Shown piece after piece: positions 1 through 9,187 of a stretch of DNA of 46,143 nucleotides. Location of the stretch: the NCBI GenBank assembly GCA_003268905.1, contig QLTU01000027.1, forward strand, positions 1 to 46,143, written 5' to 3'. The position numbers and the translations under genes were made by a program. Under the pieces are notes generated by a model, which searched no databases, was not told the DNA's origin, and worked only from the letters and a program-made list of their open reading frames with translations. Positions within the stretch are counted from its first letter, which is position 1, and each line of letters starts with the position of its first letter. This DNA is from Acidovorax defluvii. Lineage in GTDB: Bacteria; Pseudomonadota; Gammaproteobacteria; Burkholderiales; Burkholderiaceae_C.

Positions 1-2241
1 TACACTTATCCACAGTTGCTGATTCCAAATTCAGCAATCCGCCCTGGGTCAATATTGGATCGGCAGGGTGGGTCAGAATTCAAGTGGCGCCAACAGCTAT
101 GGTTCCAGAACGCAGAGAACCAGAAGAAGCTCGACGCCGGCAAGCCCGGAGCGCACACGTTCGCCAGCGATGCCTTCTACGCCTTGGTCGGCTTGTATCC
201 CGGCAAGGGTGGTCATCGTCAGCTCTGGCAAGAGCTCCCGGGCAACTTGTCATTGCGCGCACTCCTGCTCACAGCCCATTCGGACCCCTCGCAGATTGGA
301 CGCGAAACCGCCGACCGATTCGCGGAAGCGATGCTGGACAGCGACAGCAATTTTGCAGCCCGCTCGTTCGACCGGCTGCGCGCAACTCGCGCAGCGCAGG
401 CTCACCCGTACGACGCGAACTTCCTGCACACGGTGCTCAGCACCATGACCAACACGCAGCGCGACTTGGTGTGGTCCGAGTGGCTGCGGACGAACGCGAC
501 CGAGATCGAGCGCGACCTAAAGTTCCTCACTGAGCGATGGGAGAACGAGACTCTTGGGCCGGCCGAGATCAGACGCGTTCGGTGGGTGATGTGGACACTA
601 ACCTCCACTGTCCGATACCTGCGCGACTTGGCCACACGCGCGCTGTACTCGTTCGCCCTAAAACAGCCCGCGCAGTACTTTGAGCTAGCCTTGGAATCGC
701 TGAGTTGCACGGATACGTATGTCCCTGAACGGATGTTCGCCGCAGGCTACGGCGCCGCCCTGTCGGTCTGGGCAGATTCGTCGGCAGCGGCTATGCGGCA
801 GACACTTCCCACGACGGCGAAGGCCATCGTGCGTACGGTCTTTACACCTGGCGCCGTGGCTCCAACGCGCCACACGCTGCTGCGCCAATACTGTCTGGGC
901 ATCGTTGGGCTCGCTCGGAAGATTCAACCTGACTGCGTTTCGACTGCGGACGCTGCGTACATCATCCCTCCGTTCGCCCACACGCCGTCTCCCTTCGATG
1001 CGCCGCCTGCTATTCCGGCGGAAGACATCGAGAAGGCTGACCGCGCTGCAATCACAATGGATTTCGGCAACTACACATTCGGCCGACTCATCCCGGGTCG
1101 TGGGAACTACGACTACAAACACCCGGACTACATCGTGGTCCGAAAGGCAATCGTCACACGGATGGTTCAGCTGGGATACGACCCAGAGAAGTTCAAGCCC
1201 GTCGATGGGAGGCTGAACTCTTGGCGTCAACAGGATGGCGACAAAAAAAAGGTCGACCGCTACGGAAAAAAATATGGCTGGATTGCTTACTTTGAGATGT
1301 GGGGACAGCGTTACGACCACGGGCTGCTGGACCCGATGCGAAATCATGGTCGGCCGTCAGATGTTGACATCGACCCGACGTTCCCGCCCAAGCCGCGACA
1401 CCTGACGTTGCAGTTGCCGGAGCTTTTCAACGGCCAGCCCACCGAACCGAAAGACTGGATCATCGATGGCCCACTCCCTGACTATGAGAATCTGCTCGAA
1501 AGCTCCGAGCTCGATGGAATTGCCGGGCCCTGGGTGCTCCTCGACGGGTTCATCGAACAAAACGCCAAGAGTGACTACCGGCAGGTTTTCAGCTTCCTGC
1601 GCGGGCTTTTGGTCGACCGTGCGGACGTCGAACCGTTGACGAAGCTTTTTGCCGGCATGAAATATCCGGGTAACGACGCAATACCCTCCTGCCGGGAGAG
1701 CTTTTATACCTATGCGGGCGAGATGCCATTCGAGACTGCGCCTGGAATGCTGCCTCAGATACCAAATGAAGACGAGTATGAGTCCCCAAAAGTATCAACA
1801 GACCGCTGGTCCGGAAACGGCATTTCGGTGGTGATCCCTGTTCAGCAATACTGCTGGGAGAGTTACCACAGCCAACTCAATCCGAATGGAGGGACGGAGT
1901 TCCCGTCAACTGAGCTTTGTGAGGCATTGGGGTTGAGCTACCGCGCAGGTCAGTGGGACCTCCATGACGCACAAGGAGTCGCTTCCTTGTACCGCGAGGT
2001 CGGTGAGGATGACAAGGAGGCGCACGGCCATCTTTCATACCTTCGAGCTGATCTGCTCGACCTCTACTTAGAGACAACCGGCAAGGCCCTGGTCTGGCTT
2101 GTATGGGGCGAACGTGGACTACATTACCGGGCAACTGAGAGCCGAAGCCTGCATGCGCTGATGGCTGATCACAAGCATATCCACAAGCGCGCAGTCGTTC
2201 GGGTGGGTATCGTACCGGCAAAAGGAATGTCGAAAATTTGA
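1..2241 (+). CDS. C-terminal part of a large protein, possibly a STAND/AVAST-like defence ATPase (5' end outside window)
   Basis: The reading frame is open to the left edge: codons at positions 1-15 are sense. The TTG at 16 is therefore not a convincing start, and the gene is 5'-truncated by the window. No P-loop or transmembrane segment is visible in the roughly 746 residues present. The N-terminal half is helical and repeat-like. The C-terminal half has conserved-looking blocks such as GRLIPGRGNYDYKHP and RYGKKYGWIAYFEMWG, followed by SDVDIDP. From memory, blocks of this kind occur in the C-terminal sensor part of very large ATP-binding proteins of AVAST/STAND type; this was not checked. 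The gene converges on the helicase operon. It could equally be an unrelated large hypothetical protein. Confidence 0.55.
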   Translation, partial: YTYPQLLIPNSAIRPGSILDRQGGSEFKWRQQLWFQNAENQKKLDAGKPGAHTFASDAFYALVGLYPGKGGHRQLWQELPGNLSLRALLLTAHSDPSQIGRETADRFAEAMLDSDSNFAARSFDRLRATRAAQAHPYDANFLHTVLSTMTNTQRDLVWSEWLRTNATEIERDLKFLTERWENETLGPAEIRRVRWVMWTLTSTVRYLRDLATRALYSFALKQPAQYFELALESLSCTDTYVPERMFAAGYGAALSVWADSSAAAMRQTLPTTAKAIVRTVFTPGAVAPTRHTLLRQYCLGIVGLARKIQPDCVSTADAAYIIPPFAHTPSPFDAPPAIPAEDIEKADRAAITMDFGNYTFGRLIPGRGNYDYKHPDYIVVRKAIVTRMVQLGYDPEKFKPVDGRLNSWRQQDGDKKKVDRYGKKYGWIAYFEMWGQRYDHGLLDPMRNHGRPSDVDIDPTFPPKPRHLTLQLPELFNGQPTEPKDWIIDGPLPDYENLLESSELDGIAGPWVLLDGFIEQNAKSDYRQVFSFLRGLLVDRADVEPLTKLFAGMKYPGNDAIPSCRESFYTYAGEMPFETAPGMLPQIPNEDEYESPKVSTDRWSGNGISVVIPVQQYCWESYHSQLNPNGGTEFPSTELCEALGLSYRAGQWDLHDAQGVASLYREVGEDDKEAHGHLSYLRADLLDLYLETTGKALVWLVWGERGLHYRATESRSLHALMADHKHIHKRAVVRVGIVPAKGMSKI

Positions 2242-2524
2242 TGACGCACTCCGCCTGGCCGGCTCTATACAAATATCTTCGACCGCACAACGCTCCGGAT
2301 GGCCTGCCGCCAAGCGGTTCGTCCCGAGATTAGTCGCCGAACACACCGCAGAGTCTAGAAGGCTACTGTTTTACTGACGGGGTAGCGTCCGGTAAAAAGA
2401 CCGCAAAGAGTTGACTTTCGTCCTTCGACACCGAGGTTGAGAACATCTGCACCCAGCCTGACGCAGTCTGCCGAACAGTGCGGCTGAGCGTGCAGAGCTT
2501 CCAACCTTGTGAGCTGGGGCACTA

Positions 2525-5500
2525 TCACGGTGCTGAAGGGCAGATGGTCGAGAAGTCACAGCGACCGCAATGATGACCGACGGTAGGTGTGTTGTCGCCT
2601 TTGGCGAAACGCTCAGCAGCTTTGTAGGCTTTCGTCATTTCTATGACTTTCGAGCCGTCGACCTTGTCGGTCTTCTCGGACAGCACATGGTGCAGTGACA
2701 TCGAGGTAGGCCCGGGCAAACTTAACCCGCGCAGCACCGGGTTCATGATTGTCTTGTACTCGCTGATTCCACGGCGAGAGAATCGCAGGATTGCATATTC
2801 AGTCCCGCCATAGGTCCCGTCGATTCGAAAACCCCATGGCATCTGCAGCGTTAATCCAGCAATGTTCGCCGTGCTCTGTTCAAACCTTCCACCTCGTTCC
2901 TTCAAGGCCTGCACCTGACCTTCGCCCCGTTCGAGCGCATAGAGTGCGTCAGCCCACAGCGAGGGGTCTTCCACAGCGCTAGGCAACTTGCGGGTAGTCC
3001 AGGCAGCACCAAGCGCGAGTTGTGCCGAGCCCGACGAGCCGCTTGAGAATGCCTTGAGCGCGTCCATCACCGCCCATCGAGCACGTAGCGAAATGTCAAT
3101 ATCGGATTCGGTCTGCATCTCCAGGACGTGGCTATACCAGTAGCGCAACGAGCACATTGCGTAGCTGTAGAAGTCTTCGAAAGGCATCGCCTTAGGTGCA
3201 GAAAACGCGGCTTCCGAAGAGGACTTCACCGCAGTCAGAGAAGGTCCGCTGTACTGCCTTGATAGGTACTTCCTGGGGTAGTGCTCCAATTGCGGAGCGG
3301 TGGAGTTCTTGAACTTGGTATCCTGATAGAGGTATAAGTGATGCTTCGCTCTTGAGACAGCCACATAGAGCAGGTTGTTCCGCTCTACCGATTCCTCAAA
3401 CTTGTATTCTTCCGTCGTACTGCCGAGTGCTTCAGGCGGCACGATGTCGAGAATTCCATCAGGCCGCCAAGTGGGTTCTCGGCTTCCGTAGCTGTCGGCG
3501 CTCACGTAACCGACGTGCACAGCCTCGAACTCCAGCCCCTTGCTGCCATGAACGGTCATCACGCGTACGCCGTCGAGCACAGCTGCCTCCGGCGGAAGCT
3601 CGCGCTGACCTTGGCCATCGCCGATACGCTGCCGCAGCCGTTGTCGCAGCAAGTACCGAGACAGCCTCGCCTCTTTCATCTCGCCGTCGCCGTTCCGCAC
3701 GCTATAGGCGAACTGCCAGAGAGCAACACGGCTCACCCGAGCTCGCACACTGTTGTCAGCGGCAGGTGGGAGGCCGAAGCGCTTATCCAGCAATAGATGG
3801 CAGATGAAAGCCCATGGATTCGAGCCGTGCTGGAAACGCCCGATGAGCTCACGGATGGATGCCGTGACCTCCAGTCCGCGAGGACTAAGCCCCGGCGGCG
3901 GCGCATGAATCCAACGACCTCTCTGGAAGGCCACGTCGCTCTCTGCGGCCTTCAGCAGCACGTCTACGTCTACCAACGGCATGTTGAGAGATGGAATCCC
4001 TGCGAGTCCGACTATCGCCTTTGGTCTACGCTCGACCAAAAGCTGGATGAGACAGAGGATGCGCTTGACCTCGGTCCGTGCGGTCAAGTCACCGACGTAA
4101 ATGATGGGAAGCCCCGCCTGCTCCAATAGCTCGGCGGACCGCTCTACGTCGCTCGACTTGCGGCAAAGCACTGCCTGACGGCCGAAAGGTACCCCGCCGG
4201 CCTGCAGTTCGCGAATTACTTCGGCGATCGCGCCGAGGAGAGCATCGCCATCTCGGCAATTGACAACAACCGGCTTCGAGCCCGATACGCCTTTGGTGGC
4301 GACGACCTCATCGAGCCTCAGCGAGCTCTCGAGAGCGTGGTCACGTCCAACATGCTGCGTGAGGTCGACGACCTCCTGCGAGCTCCTACGATTGAACGTC
4401 AGGGGATACCGTTGGATTGAAGTTCCAGCTGCGTGCGCCTTGAACTCGACATCGAACTTCTGGAGGCTTTTCAGCGAAGCGCCGCGCCAATGGTGAATTG
4501 CTTGCCGAACGTCGCCGACCACCCAGATATGCTTCTTATATGCCACCTGGCGAAGCATCTCGACCATGGCCTGTGTGACGTCCTGGTACTCATCGACTAG
4601 AACGTACTGGAAGCGATCGACCAGCTCAACGAAAGGTGTCCTGTCATCTTTGAGGGCAATCGCTGGCTTCGAGATGAGGTCAACAAAATCGACGGTGCGG
4701 CGCTCCTTGAGCAGCGTCTCATGCAACTCGAAAAGCGTGGCCACATCGAGCCTCTTTTGCAGAAGCTCGGCGTCTTCGACCTCATCGCTCTCGACGAAGC
4801 TCCGATAGGCTGCGGGGGAGACCAGTTCCTCCTTGAGCCTTGTAATGCCGTCAACGACGGGCCCAAGCCATTCGTACGGGTCTTCGACACGAAGGAAGTG
4901 CTGAAGGTCGACGCGAGGTAGTGCCTTGACTAGATGGATCATCGAGCCCATCAGATCCGAGACATGAAGGTCAGAGTCGAGCTGGAAATGCTGGTGATAC
5001 TTCCGCAGGAACTCCAGCCCGAAGGAGTGGAAGGTGCCCGCCCATATGTCGGAAGCGTTGGGAATTCCGGCGCTGCGTAGTCGCTCGACCAGTTCCAGCG
5101 CCGCCTTGTTCGTGAATGTGAGGACCAGAATCTGGCTCGGATGCACATGCTTCTCTTCCACCAGGTACTTGACCCGATGGATGAGCGTCGTGGTCTTACC
5201 TGTACCCGGCCCCGCGACCACGTTCGCGGCTCGTTCCTCGGCGCTGGCTGCGGCGAGCTGGTCAGGACTCGGCACACTCAGGGCGCTCGTTGTCTCGGGG
5301 ACTTCGGGAAGGAGCAGCCCGTCAAGCATCTGCTGTCGAACGAACTCCAACGGGATGCCCAGTTCTACTGCGATCTCCGCAGGCCCATTTCCGGCCGATG
5401 CAAGTTGACGAGCAACGGCTCGCGGCAACAAGAGCTCGCGGGCGAACACATTTGCCTGTAGCTCCTGCCGCTCTCGCGCTCCGTAAGCTTCAACTTTGAG

Positions 5501-5854
5501 AACAGCGGGACTCCCCGCGCTGCCAAGCAACGTCTCTAGGTGGGCAACGGTGGTCGCCGGCTTCGTCGCGTCCAGGAAGTAGTGGCCCAGCTCGTGCGCA
5601 ACGAGGCCGCAGAAGTCTGCGCCCCACTCCTCAACTTCAGAGCTCACGTAGATGAACATCTGCTCGCGCTGTAGCACGGCTGTCCCACCGCCGAGCTCGG
5701 TGTAGGACGGCGGGACAGGCTCAACTGCGATGTTCAGGACGGATTCGATCTTGTGAAGAAGGTCCCTTGCTGCAATTGGCCCGTGCGCGAGCATTGGATC
5801 CAGCAGGGCTCGGGTCGCATGCGCTTCACTTCGAGCACGCTGGAATGGATTCAT
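2525..5854 (-). CDS. ImmA/IrrE metallopeptidase - UvrD/Rep helicase - Cys-cluster nuclease-like fusion
   Basis: Three parts are visible in 1109 aa. Residues 1-150 form an ImmA/IrrE-type zinc peptidase with HELGH at about 87-91 and a downstream QELQANVFARELLLP block that would supply the third ligand. The middle is a superfamily 1 helicase: GPGTGKTT (about 215-222), VDEYQDV, LTFNRRS, TVHGSKGLEFE and YVAVSRAKHHL. The C-terminus resembles a PD-(D/E)XK domain with a Fe-S-type pattern, one Cys in YAMCSLRYWY and CGRCDFSTIC at the end, as in AddB/Cas4-like nucleases. RID is present but no clear D/E-x-K follows, so the nuclease may be inactive. ATG at 5854 is preferred over TTG at 5863 because GGGAG sits about 10 bases before the ATG and only 1 base before the TTG. 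The gene lies directly after the 340-aa gene and is probably co-transcribed. A DNA-processing defence role is inferred. Confidence 0.85.
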   Translation of the reverse strand: MNPFQRARSEAHATRALLDPMLAHGPIAARDLLHKIESVLNIAVEPVPPSYTELGGGTAVLQREQMFIYVSSEVEEWGADFCGLVAHELGHYFLDATKPATTVAHLETLLGSAGSPAVLKVEAYGARERQELQANVFARELLLPRAVARQLASAGNGPAEIAVELGIPLEFVRQQMLDGLLLPEVPETTSALSVPSPDQLAAASAEERAANVVAGPGTGKTTTLIHRVKYLVEEKHVHPSQILVLTFTNKAALELVERLRSAGIPNASDIWAGTFHSFGLEFLRKYHQHFQLDSDLHVSDLMGSMIHLVKALPRVDLQHFLRVEDPYEWLGPVVDGITRLKEELVSPAAYRSFVESDEVEDAELLQKRLDVATLFELHETLLKERRTVDFVDLISKPAIALKDDRTPFVELVDRFQYVLVDEYQDVTQAMVEMLRQVAYKKHIWVVGDVRQAIHHWRGASLKSLQKFDVEFKAHAAGTSIQRYPLTFNRRSSQEVVDLTQHVGRDHALESSLRLDEVVATKGVSGSKPVVVNCRDGDALLGAIAEVIRELQAGGVPFGRQAVLCRKSSDVERSAELLEQAGLPIIYVGDLTARTEVKRILCLIQLLVERRPKAIVGLAGIPSLNMPLVDVDVLLKAAESDVAFQRGRWIHAPPPGLSPRGLEVTASIRELIGRFQHGSNPWAFICHLLLDKRFGLPPAADNSVRARVSRVALWQFAYSVRNGDGEMKEARLSRYLLRQRLRQRIGDGQGQRELPPEAAVLDGVRVMTVHGSKGLEFEAVHVGYVSADSYGSREPTWRPDGILDIVPPEALGSTTEEYKFEESVERNNLLYVAVSRAKHHLYLYQDTKFKNSTAPQLEHYPRKYLSRQYSGPSLTAVKSSSEAAFSAPKAMPFEDFYSYAMCSLRYWYSHVLEMQTESDIDISLRARWAVMDALKAFSSGSSGSAQLALGAAWTTRKLPSAVEDPSLWADALYALERGEGQVQALKERGGRFEQSTANIAGLTLQMPWGFRIDGTYGGTEYAILRFSRRGISEYKTIMNPVLRGLSLPGPTSMSLHHVLSEKTDKVDGSKVIEMTKAYKAAERFAKGDNTPTVGHHCGRCDFSTICPSAP

Positions 5855-5859
5855 AGGTC

Positions 5860-6882
5860 TCAAACTCCCAAATCAAGAAGGGCCTTGGTGTCTTCGGCAG
5901 AGAGATTTAGCGACTTCACAGCGGAAGTCCATGTTGTGGGTGCCGTCGAAAGTCGAGGTTTCACCCCTTCCGCCTTGAACGCAGGCACTAGCCGGCGGTC
6001 GAAGCTACCCCGGAACAATGTCGACAGCAGCGATTCGGGAGCCTCGAATGCCGTCGCAAGACGTGCGAGCAACTTTCTCGGAGCCTTCACGTTTCCTGCA
6101 AGGATGCTGGAAACGAGCGGCGCTGCTGAGGGCTGAAGTCCAAGCTTCACCACCAAATTTCGAATTGAAACGCCCTTACAACTCGAAACTTTGGACTCGA
6201 GCAACGCCAATGTCCTCTGCAATGCAATGCCGTGAGCCGTGCAGAGAACCGTCAGTTCGGAGACCGACTTCTGATACTCCTTTGCGATGGATCGAAGGCG
6301 AACGGCGTGCCCCGGATCCAAGCGAACCATGACCTGCTCGGACGTCGAGCCATCCCACTCTTGGAGCTCGTGGCCAAGCATCTCGAAGAGCGACGTCGGG
6401 CTCGCATGAAGCGACTGTGCGACGACGTCTTCAAACCCGAAGAGCACAAATCGGCGGCAGACCTCCGCAAAACTCGTCGCCTCTTGAGCAGCGACCGAAT
6501 CTAGATGTTCCTTCAAACGCAAAGGCAACGAGGCCCCAAGCGTCTGCTGCCTCACTTTCGACAGCGTTCGTTCGGGTGAGGAGGGATCTCCCCTCAATGT
6601 GGACTCAGTCTCGCTTGAGTTCATTTGAACGGTCTCCGATGATGCGGTAGAGGCTGTGAGCAAAGACGCGATCTCAGCGAGGACTAGCCGGATGGCCTCG
6701 CTGGAAGAGGTCGCGGCCACTTGGCGCCTTCCAGCACCGGCTACTTCATATGAAACGGACACGCGACCCTTGGCCTCAGGATGCAATTTGGCTGTCCGAA
6801 GAATGTTGGAAAATGTGTCCGGGAGCCGGGACAAAAGCAATTGCCCTTGAGCAAAGTCTGCCGGGTCTAGCGCGGTTCGCAT
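5860..6882 (-). CDS. Putative DNA-binding regulator (two RHH-like segments plus HTH-like C-terminus)
   Basis: This 340-aa protein is not a recognised family. Two segments have the strand-helix-helix look of ribbon-helix-helix proteins: one starts ASLPLRLKEHLDSVAAQE and continues SFAEVCRRFVLFG, the other starts VMVRLDPGHAVRLRSIAKEY and continues SVSELTVLCTAHG. Nearer the C-terminus, SIRNLVVKLGLQPSAAPLVS with SILAGNVKAPRKLLARLATA resembles an Xre-type HTH. The start is supported by GGAGG 6 bases upstream of the ATG. It is the first gene of a two-gene operon with the ImmA/helicase fusion. ImmA-type peptidases are known to cleave Xre repressors encoded beside them, so this protein may be repressor and peptidase target. 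That role is inference. Confidence 0.6.
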   Translation of the reverse strand: MRTALDPADFAQGQLLLSRLPDTFSNILRTAKLHPEAKGRVSVSYEVAGAGRRQVAATSSSEAIRLVLAEIASLLTASTASSETVQMNSSETESTLRGDPSSPERTLSKVRQQTLGASLPLRLKEHLDSVAAQEATSFAEVCRRFVLFGFEDVVAQSLHASPTSLFEMLGHELQEWDGSTSEQVMVRLDPGHAVRLRSIAKEYQKSVSELTVLCTAHGIALQRTLALLESKVSSCKGVSIRNLVVKLGLQPSAAPLVSSILAGNVKAPRKLLARLATAFEAPESLLSTLFRGSFDRRLVPAFKAEGVKPRLSTAPTTWTSAVKSLNLSAEDTKALLDLGV

Positions 6883-6929
6883 AAACGCCCTCCATGGCTA
6901 TGGGGGGCTTGCGCATGCCCCTTGACACC

Positions 6930-6958
6930 AGTGTAGACGCATATCAACAATGTATCAA
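6930..6958 (-). promoter_or_regulatory. Sigma70-type promoter with GTTGATA direct repeat, for the regulator-helicase operon
   Basis: On the minus strand, TTGATA (6958-6953) is followed after 17 bases by TACACT (6935-6930), about 47 bases before the ATG at 6882. GTTGATA occurs twice, 11 bp apart (about one helical turn), with one copy covering the -35 box. That spacing suits an operator for the downstream DNA-binding protein. The binding role is inferred. Confidence 0.5.
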
Positions 6959-6972
6959 CCCGTGGAGAATTT

Positions 6973-8007
6973 ATGACTGCGCCAAAGCTGGCTGTGGCCG
7001 TCAGGGCTGCTGTCGCAGACTGGAAGCAGGCGACTACATTGGACCAGCGAACAACTGCTCTGGCTTTTCCTGCTGAACTCGGGAGGGCCCTTGGCAGTGC
7101 GGTGGCGAACAAGCTGGAGAGCGCAGGCGAGGACTTGACCGCAATACGGCAGGACGCCATCTCGGCCCCATTCGTTCTTCTTGCTGGGGTGTTTGAACCT
7201 AGCGAACTGCCTGACACCCCGGATTGGTTTACGCCTGTTCCTGACGTTACCGGAACGCAAATGGGCCGCGCTGCGGCTATCGCTGCCCATGCTTTTCTTG
7301 GCTTGGAGACCGTTTCTTACGGCTCCGAGAACAGTGGCGAACTGTTTGTCAGTCTGACGGCGATTCCTGGCGAGGGTAAGTTTGCGCGCAAATCGCAGGG
7401 TGGGCTTCGCGGCCACACCGATGCGGTGAGCTTCCCTTTCAATGGGGACAGCGATGCCTCGAATTCCCGAATCGCGCCGTCCCCCGACTTGGTGACTTTG
7501 GTTGGCCTGCGAAATCCGAATGCGGTACCGACGACAGTGATGGTGCTAGACGAAGCTCTTGGGAAGCTGTCGCCGGAGGATGTGCACGAGTTGAAGCAGG
7601 GTCAGTTTTCCATCGGCTCTCAGGCGACCTTCATCGAAGGTATGCGGGACATCCTCGGGGAAGTCCACGTCGCGATCGATGAGCCGGTGCTCAAGGACGC
7701 TGCCATCGGCACAATTGTTCGCTTCAGCCACTCCAATGTGTCCCCAACCGAACCCGGCGGAGCAGCAGAAATTGCCGCCGAGAATTTCGCGAAGGCTTGC
7801 GGCGAGATTGCCAAGCCTGTGGCGATCGAGCCGGGAGACGTTCTGCTCGTAAACAACCGGCTGTGCCTGCATGGCCGCGCAGAAGTTGGCGGAGATATAG
7901 GCGGGCACTCAAGATGGCTGCTTCGAACCTATGCCTTGAACACGACGCAGCTCGATGACAGTAGGCGGCATCTTGGTGACCGGCCAACTCATGTGCTCTA
8001 TCCATAG
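6973..8007 (+). CDS. TauD/TfdA-like Fe(II)/2-oxoglutarate-dependent oxygenase
   Basis: The 344-aa protein has the facial-triad pattern of the clavaminate-synthase/TauD fold. HTD at residues 148-150 (in GGLRGHTDAVSFPF) would give the first His and Asp ligands. The distal His is H300 in NNRLCLHGR, and Arg residues further on (SRWLLRTY) would bind 2-oxoglutarate. Such enzymes hydroxylate or desaturate small molecules, often amino acids. The substrate cannot be told from sequence. It is transcribed divergently from the regulator-helicase operon across about 90 bp. GGAGAA lies upstream of the ATG. No metabolic partner lies next to it. Confidence 0.8.
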   Translation: MTAPKLAVAVRAAVADWKQATTLDQRTTALAFPAELGRALGSAVANKLESAGEDLTAIRQDAISAPFVLLAGVFEPSELPDTPDWFTPVPDVTGTQMGRAAAIAAHAFLGLETVSYGSENSGELFVSLTAIPGEGKFARKSQGGLRGHTDAVSFPFNGDSDASNSRIAPSPDLVTLVGLRNPNAVPTTVMVLDEALGKLSPEDVHELKQGQFSIGSQATFIEGMRDILGEVHVAIDEPVLKDAAIGTIVRFSHSNVSPTEPGGAAEIAAENFAKACGEIAKPVAIEPGDVLLVNNRLCLHGRAEVGGDIGGHSRWLLRTYALNTTQLDDSRRHLGDRPTHVLYP

Positions 8008-8631
8008 CGGGATTTGACGGCCGTCCAGCAACTCACCTGCAACCTTGCCATTGGATCGCAGGACAGTTTTGAAGATCTGGATCGCCCAGTTCGCCAACAG
8101 GCTTCGAGATCTTGCTGCTCTGGCTGATGGAGCCGTACATGGCTACGCAGGTGGCTGAAAGCTGGTCGCGTCGATTCAATGATGCCTGTGTACCCGCTCG
8201 TCCGGTCTACACGCCCCCCAGGCGCTTACTCACACTCAGATCGTGAAGCCGCGGCATGGTGGAGACCCTTAAGAGCGGGCCTGAAGTGGTCCTCGCTGCT
8301 CGGGATGCCTGCGAGTTAGGGCCAAGCTGAGGGCGAGGCCCTTTTGCACGATCGGATCATCGACGGCAGTGGCGCCTCGACGTTCAGTGACTGGTTTGCG
8401 GAATTCAATGCAGCGGTCAGGTCTCCCGTCGAGTGACCGCAGGCAGCCTCAAGCCGTCACGCCGTAGGTCTGTTCTGCAGTGATTGCTGTAGGTCACCGC
8501 CGACGGGCCAGACCACCATCACGGTCAACTTGTAGTCGCCCGACCCAAGTTCTCGGGCACCACCGAACGACTGCGGTACGAGGAATGCCAAGACAATGCC
8601 TACTCGAACCCAATAATGCGCAGTGATGGCT
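8008..8631. other. 624-bp stretch without an intact gene
   Basis: There is no intact gene between the oxygenase and the cysteine hydrolase. Apart from the small frameshifted ORF at 8256-8436, it holds only short overlapping open frames. Together with the nearby change of gene content, this looks like a decayed junction. Confidence 0.5.
8256..8436 (+). pseudogene. Small frameshifted ORF or remnant (about 59 aa if repaired)
   Basis: ATG at 8256 opens MVETLKSGPEVVLAARDACE. The frame ends early at TGA 8328-8330. Removing one G from the GGG at about 8319-8321 joins it to a second open frame reading EGEALLHDRIIDGSGASTF, then SDWFAEFNAAVRSPVE and a stop at 8434. The joined product reads as a coherent acidic peptide of about 59 aa. 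The family is not recognised. It may be a decayed gene, a sequencing error at a homopolymer, or chance. Confidence 0.3.
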
Positions 8632-9120
8632 CTACACCACGTCGCACCGAGCGCTCAGGCCGTGCAGGGCCAAGTCGCTCAAGGCTTTGGCGGGGGCGGC
8701 ACAGCCTTTGGCGATGATGTTGACTTTCATGCCGCTCGCTTGCGGAGACAGCGCAGTGTGGGTGATGCAGTGCTGGGTCATCATGCCGGTGAGATAAATA
8801 TCGGTGATGCCTGCTTCGCGCACGATTTGCTCCAAGTTTGTTTTGAAGAAACTGTCGGCCTCGCTCTTGACAACGATGGGCGCATCGACCAACGCGGCAG
8901 CAATGGCGCTGTGGGTTTTCACGCCTTCGGTGTCGGGCTTGAAAAAGGGGGCATCCGGAGAGTTGACGTGCTGCACACCAACCACCAGCCACCCATCGCG
9001 CTTCGCTTGTTCAATGGCCTCCACTGCAACTTTGCAAGCCTCGTCGGCATTTTCCAGTGTGAATGCGCCACCAGGAAAGTAATCGTTCTGAATGTCGATA
9101 ACGATCAATGCGTTTTTCAT
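8632..9120 (-). CDS. Isochorismatase-family cysteine hydrolase
   Basis: The 162-aa protein is close to the usual length of this family, small amidohydrolases of the nicotinamidase/isochorismatase type. The catalytic triad is readable: D9 in VIDIQNDYFPGGA, K85 in IVVKSEADSFF and C118 in GMMTQHCITHTAL. The cis-peptide and substrate region also fits. It probably hydrolyses an amide or enol ether of a small molecule in the cytoplasm; the exact substrate is unknown. It follows the metallo-beta-lactamase-fold gene on the same strand after 67 bp, so the two may be co-transcribed and controlled by the GlxA-type regulator opposite them. Confidence 0.9.
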   Translation of the reverse strand: MKNALIVIDIQNDYFPGGAFTLENADEACKVAVEAIEQAKRDGWLVVGVQHVNSPDAPFFKPDTEGVKTHSAIAAALVDAPIVVKSEADSFFKTNLEQIVREAGITDIYLTGMMTQHCITHTALSPQASGMKVNIIAKGCAAPAKALSDLALHGLSARCDVV

Positions 9121-9187
9121 TGGGTTTCCTTTTGCAGGATGAGAGGGATTGGAAAAACTGCCTGTGCTTTCAGGCAGCTTTATTTCT

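Noticed and set aside
6922..6958. Plus-strand promoter TTGACA for the oxygenase gene
   Set aside because: TTGACA is present at 6922-6927, but no -10 box occurs at 16-18 bases; only 14 or 25 bases to TATCAA.
7909..8097. Minus-strand ORF overlapping the end of the oxygenase gene
   Set aside because: Part of it (GKVAGELLDGRQIPLW) reads like protein, but it overlaps a conserved enzyme end and is only 62 aa; evidence is too thin.
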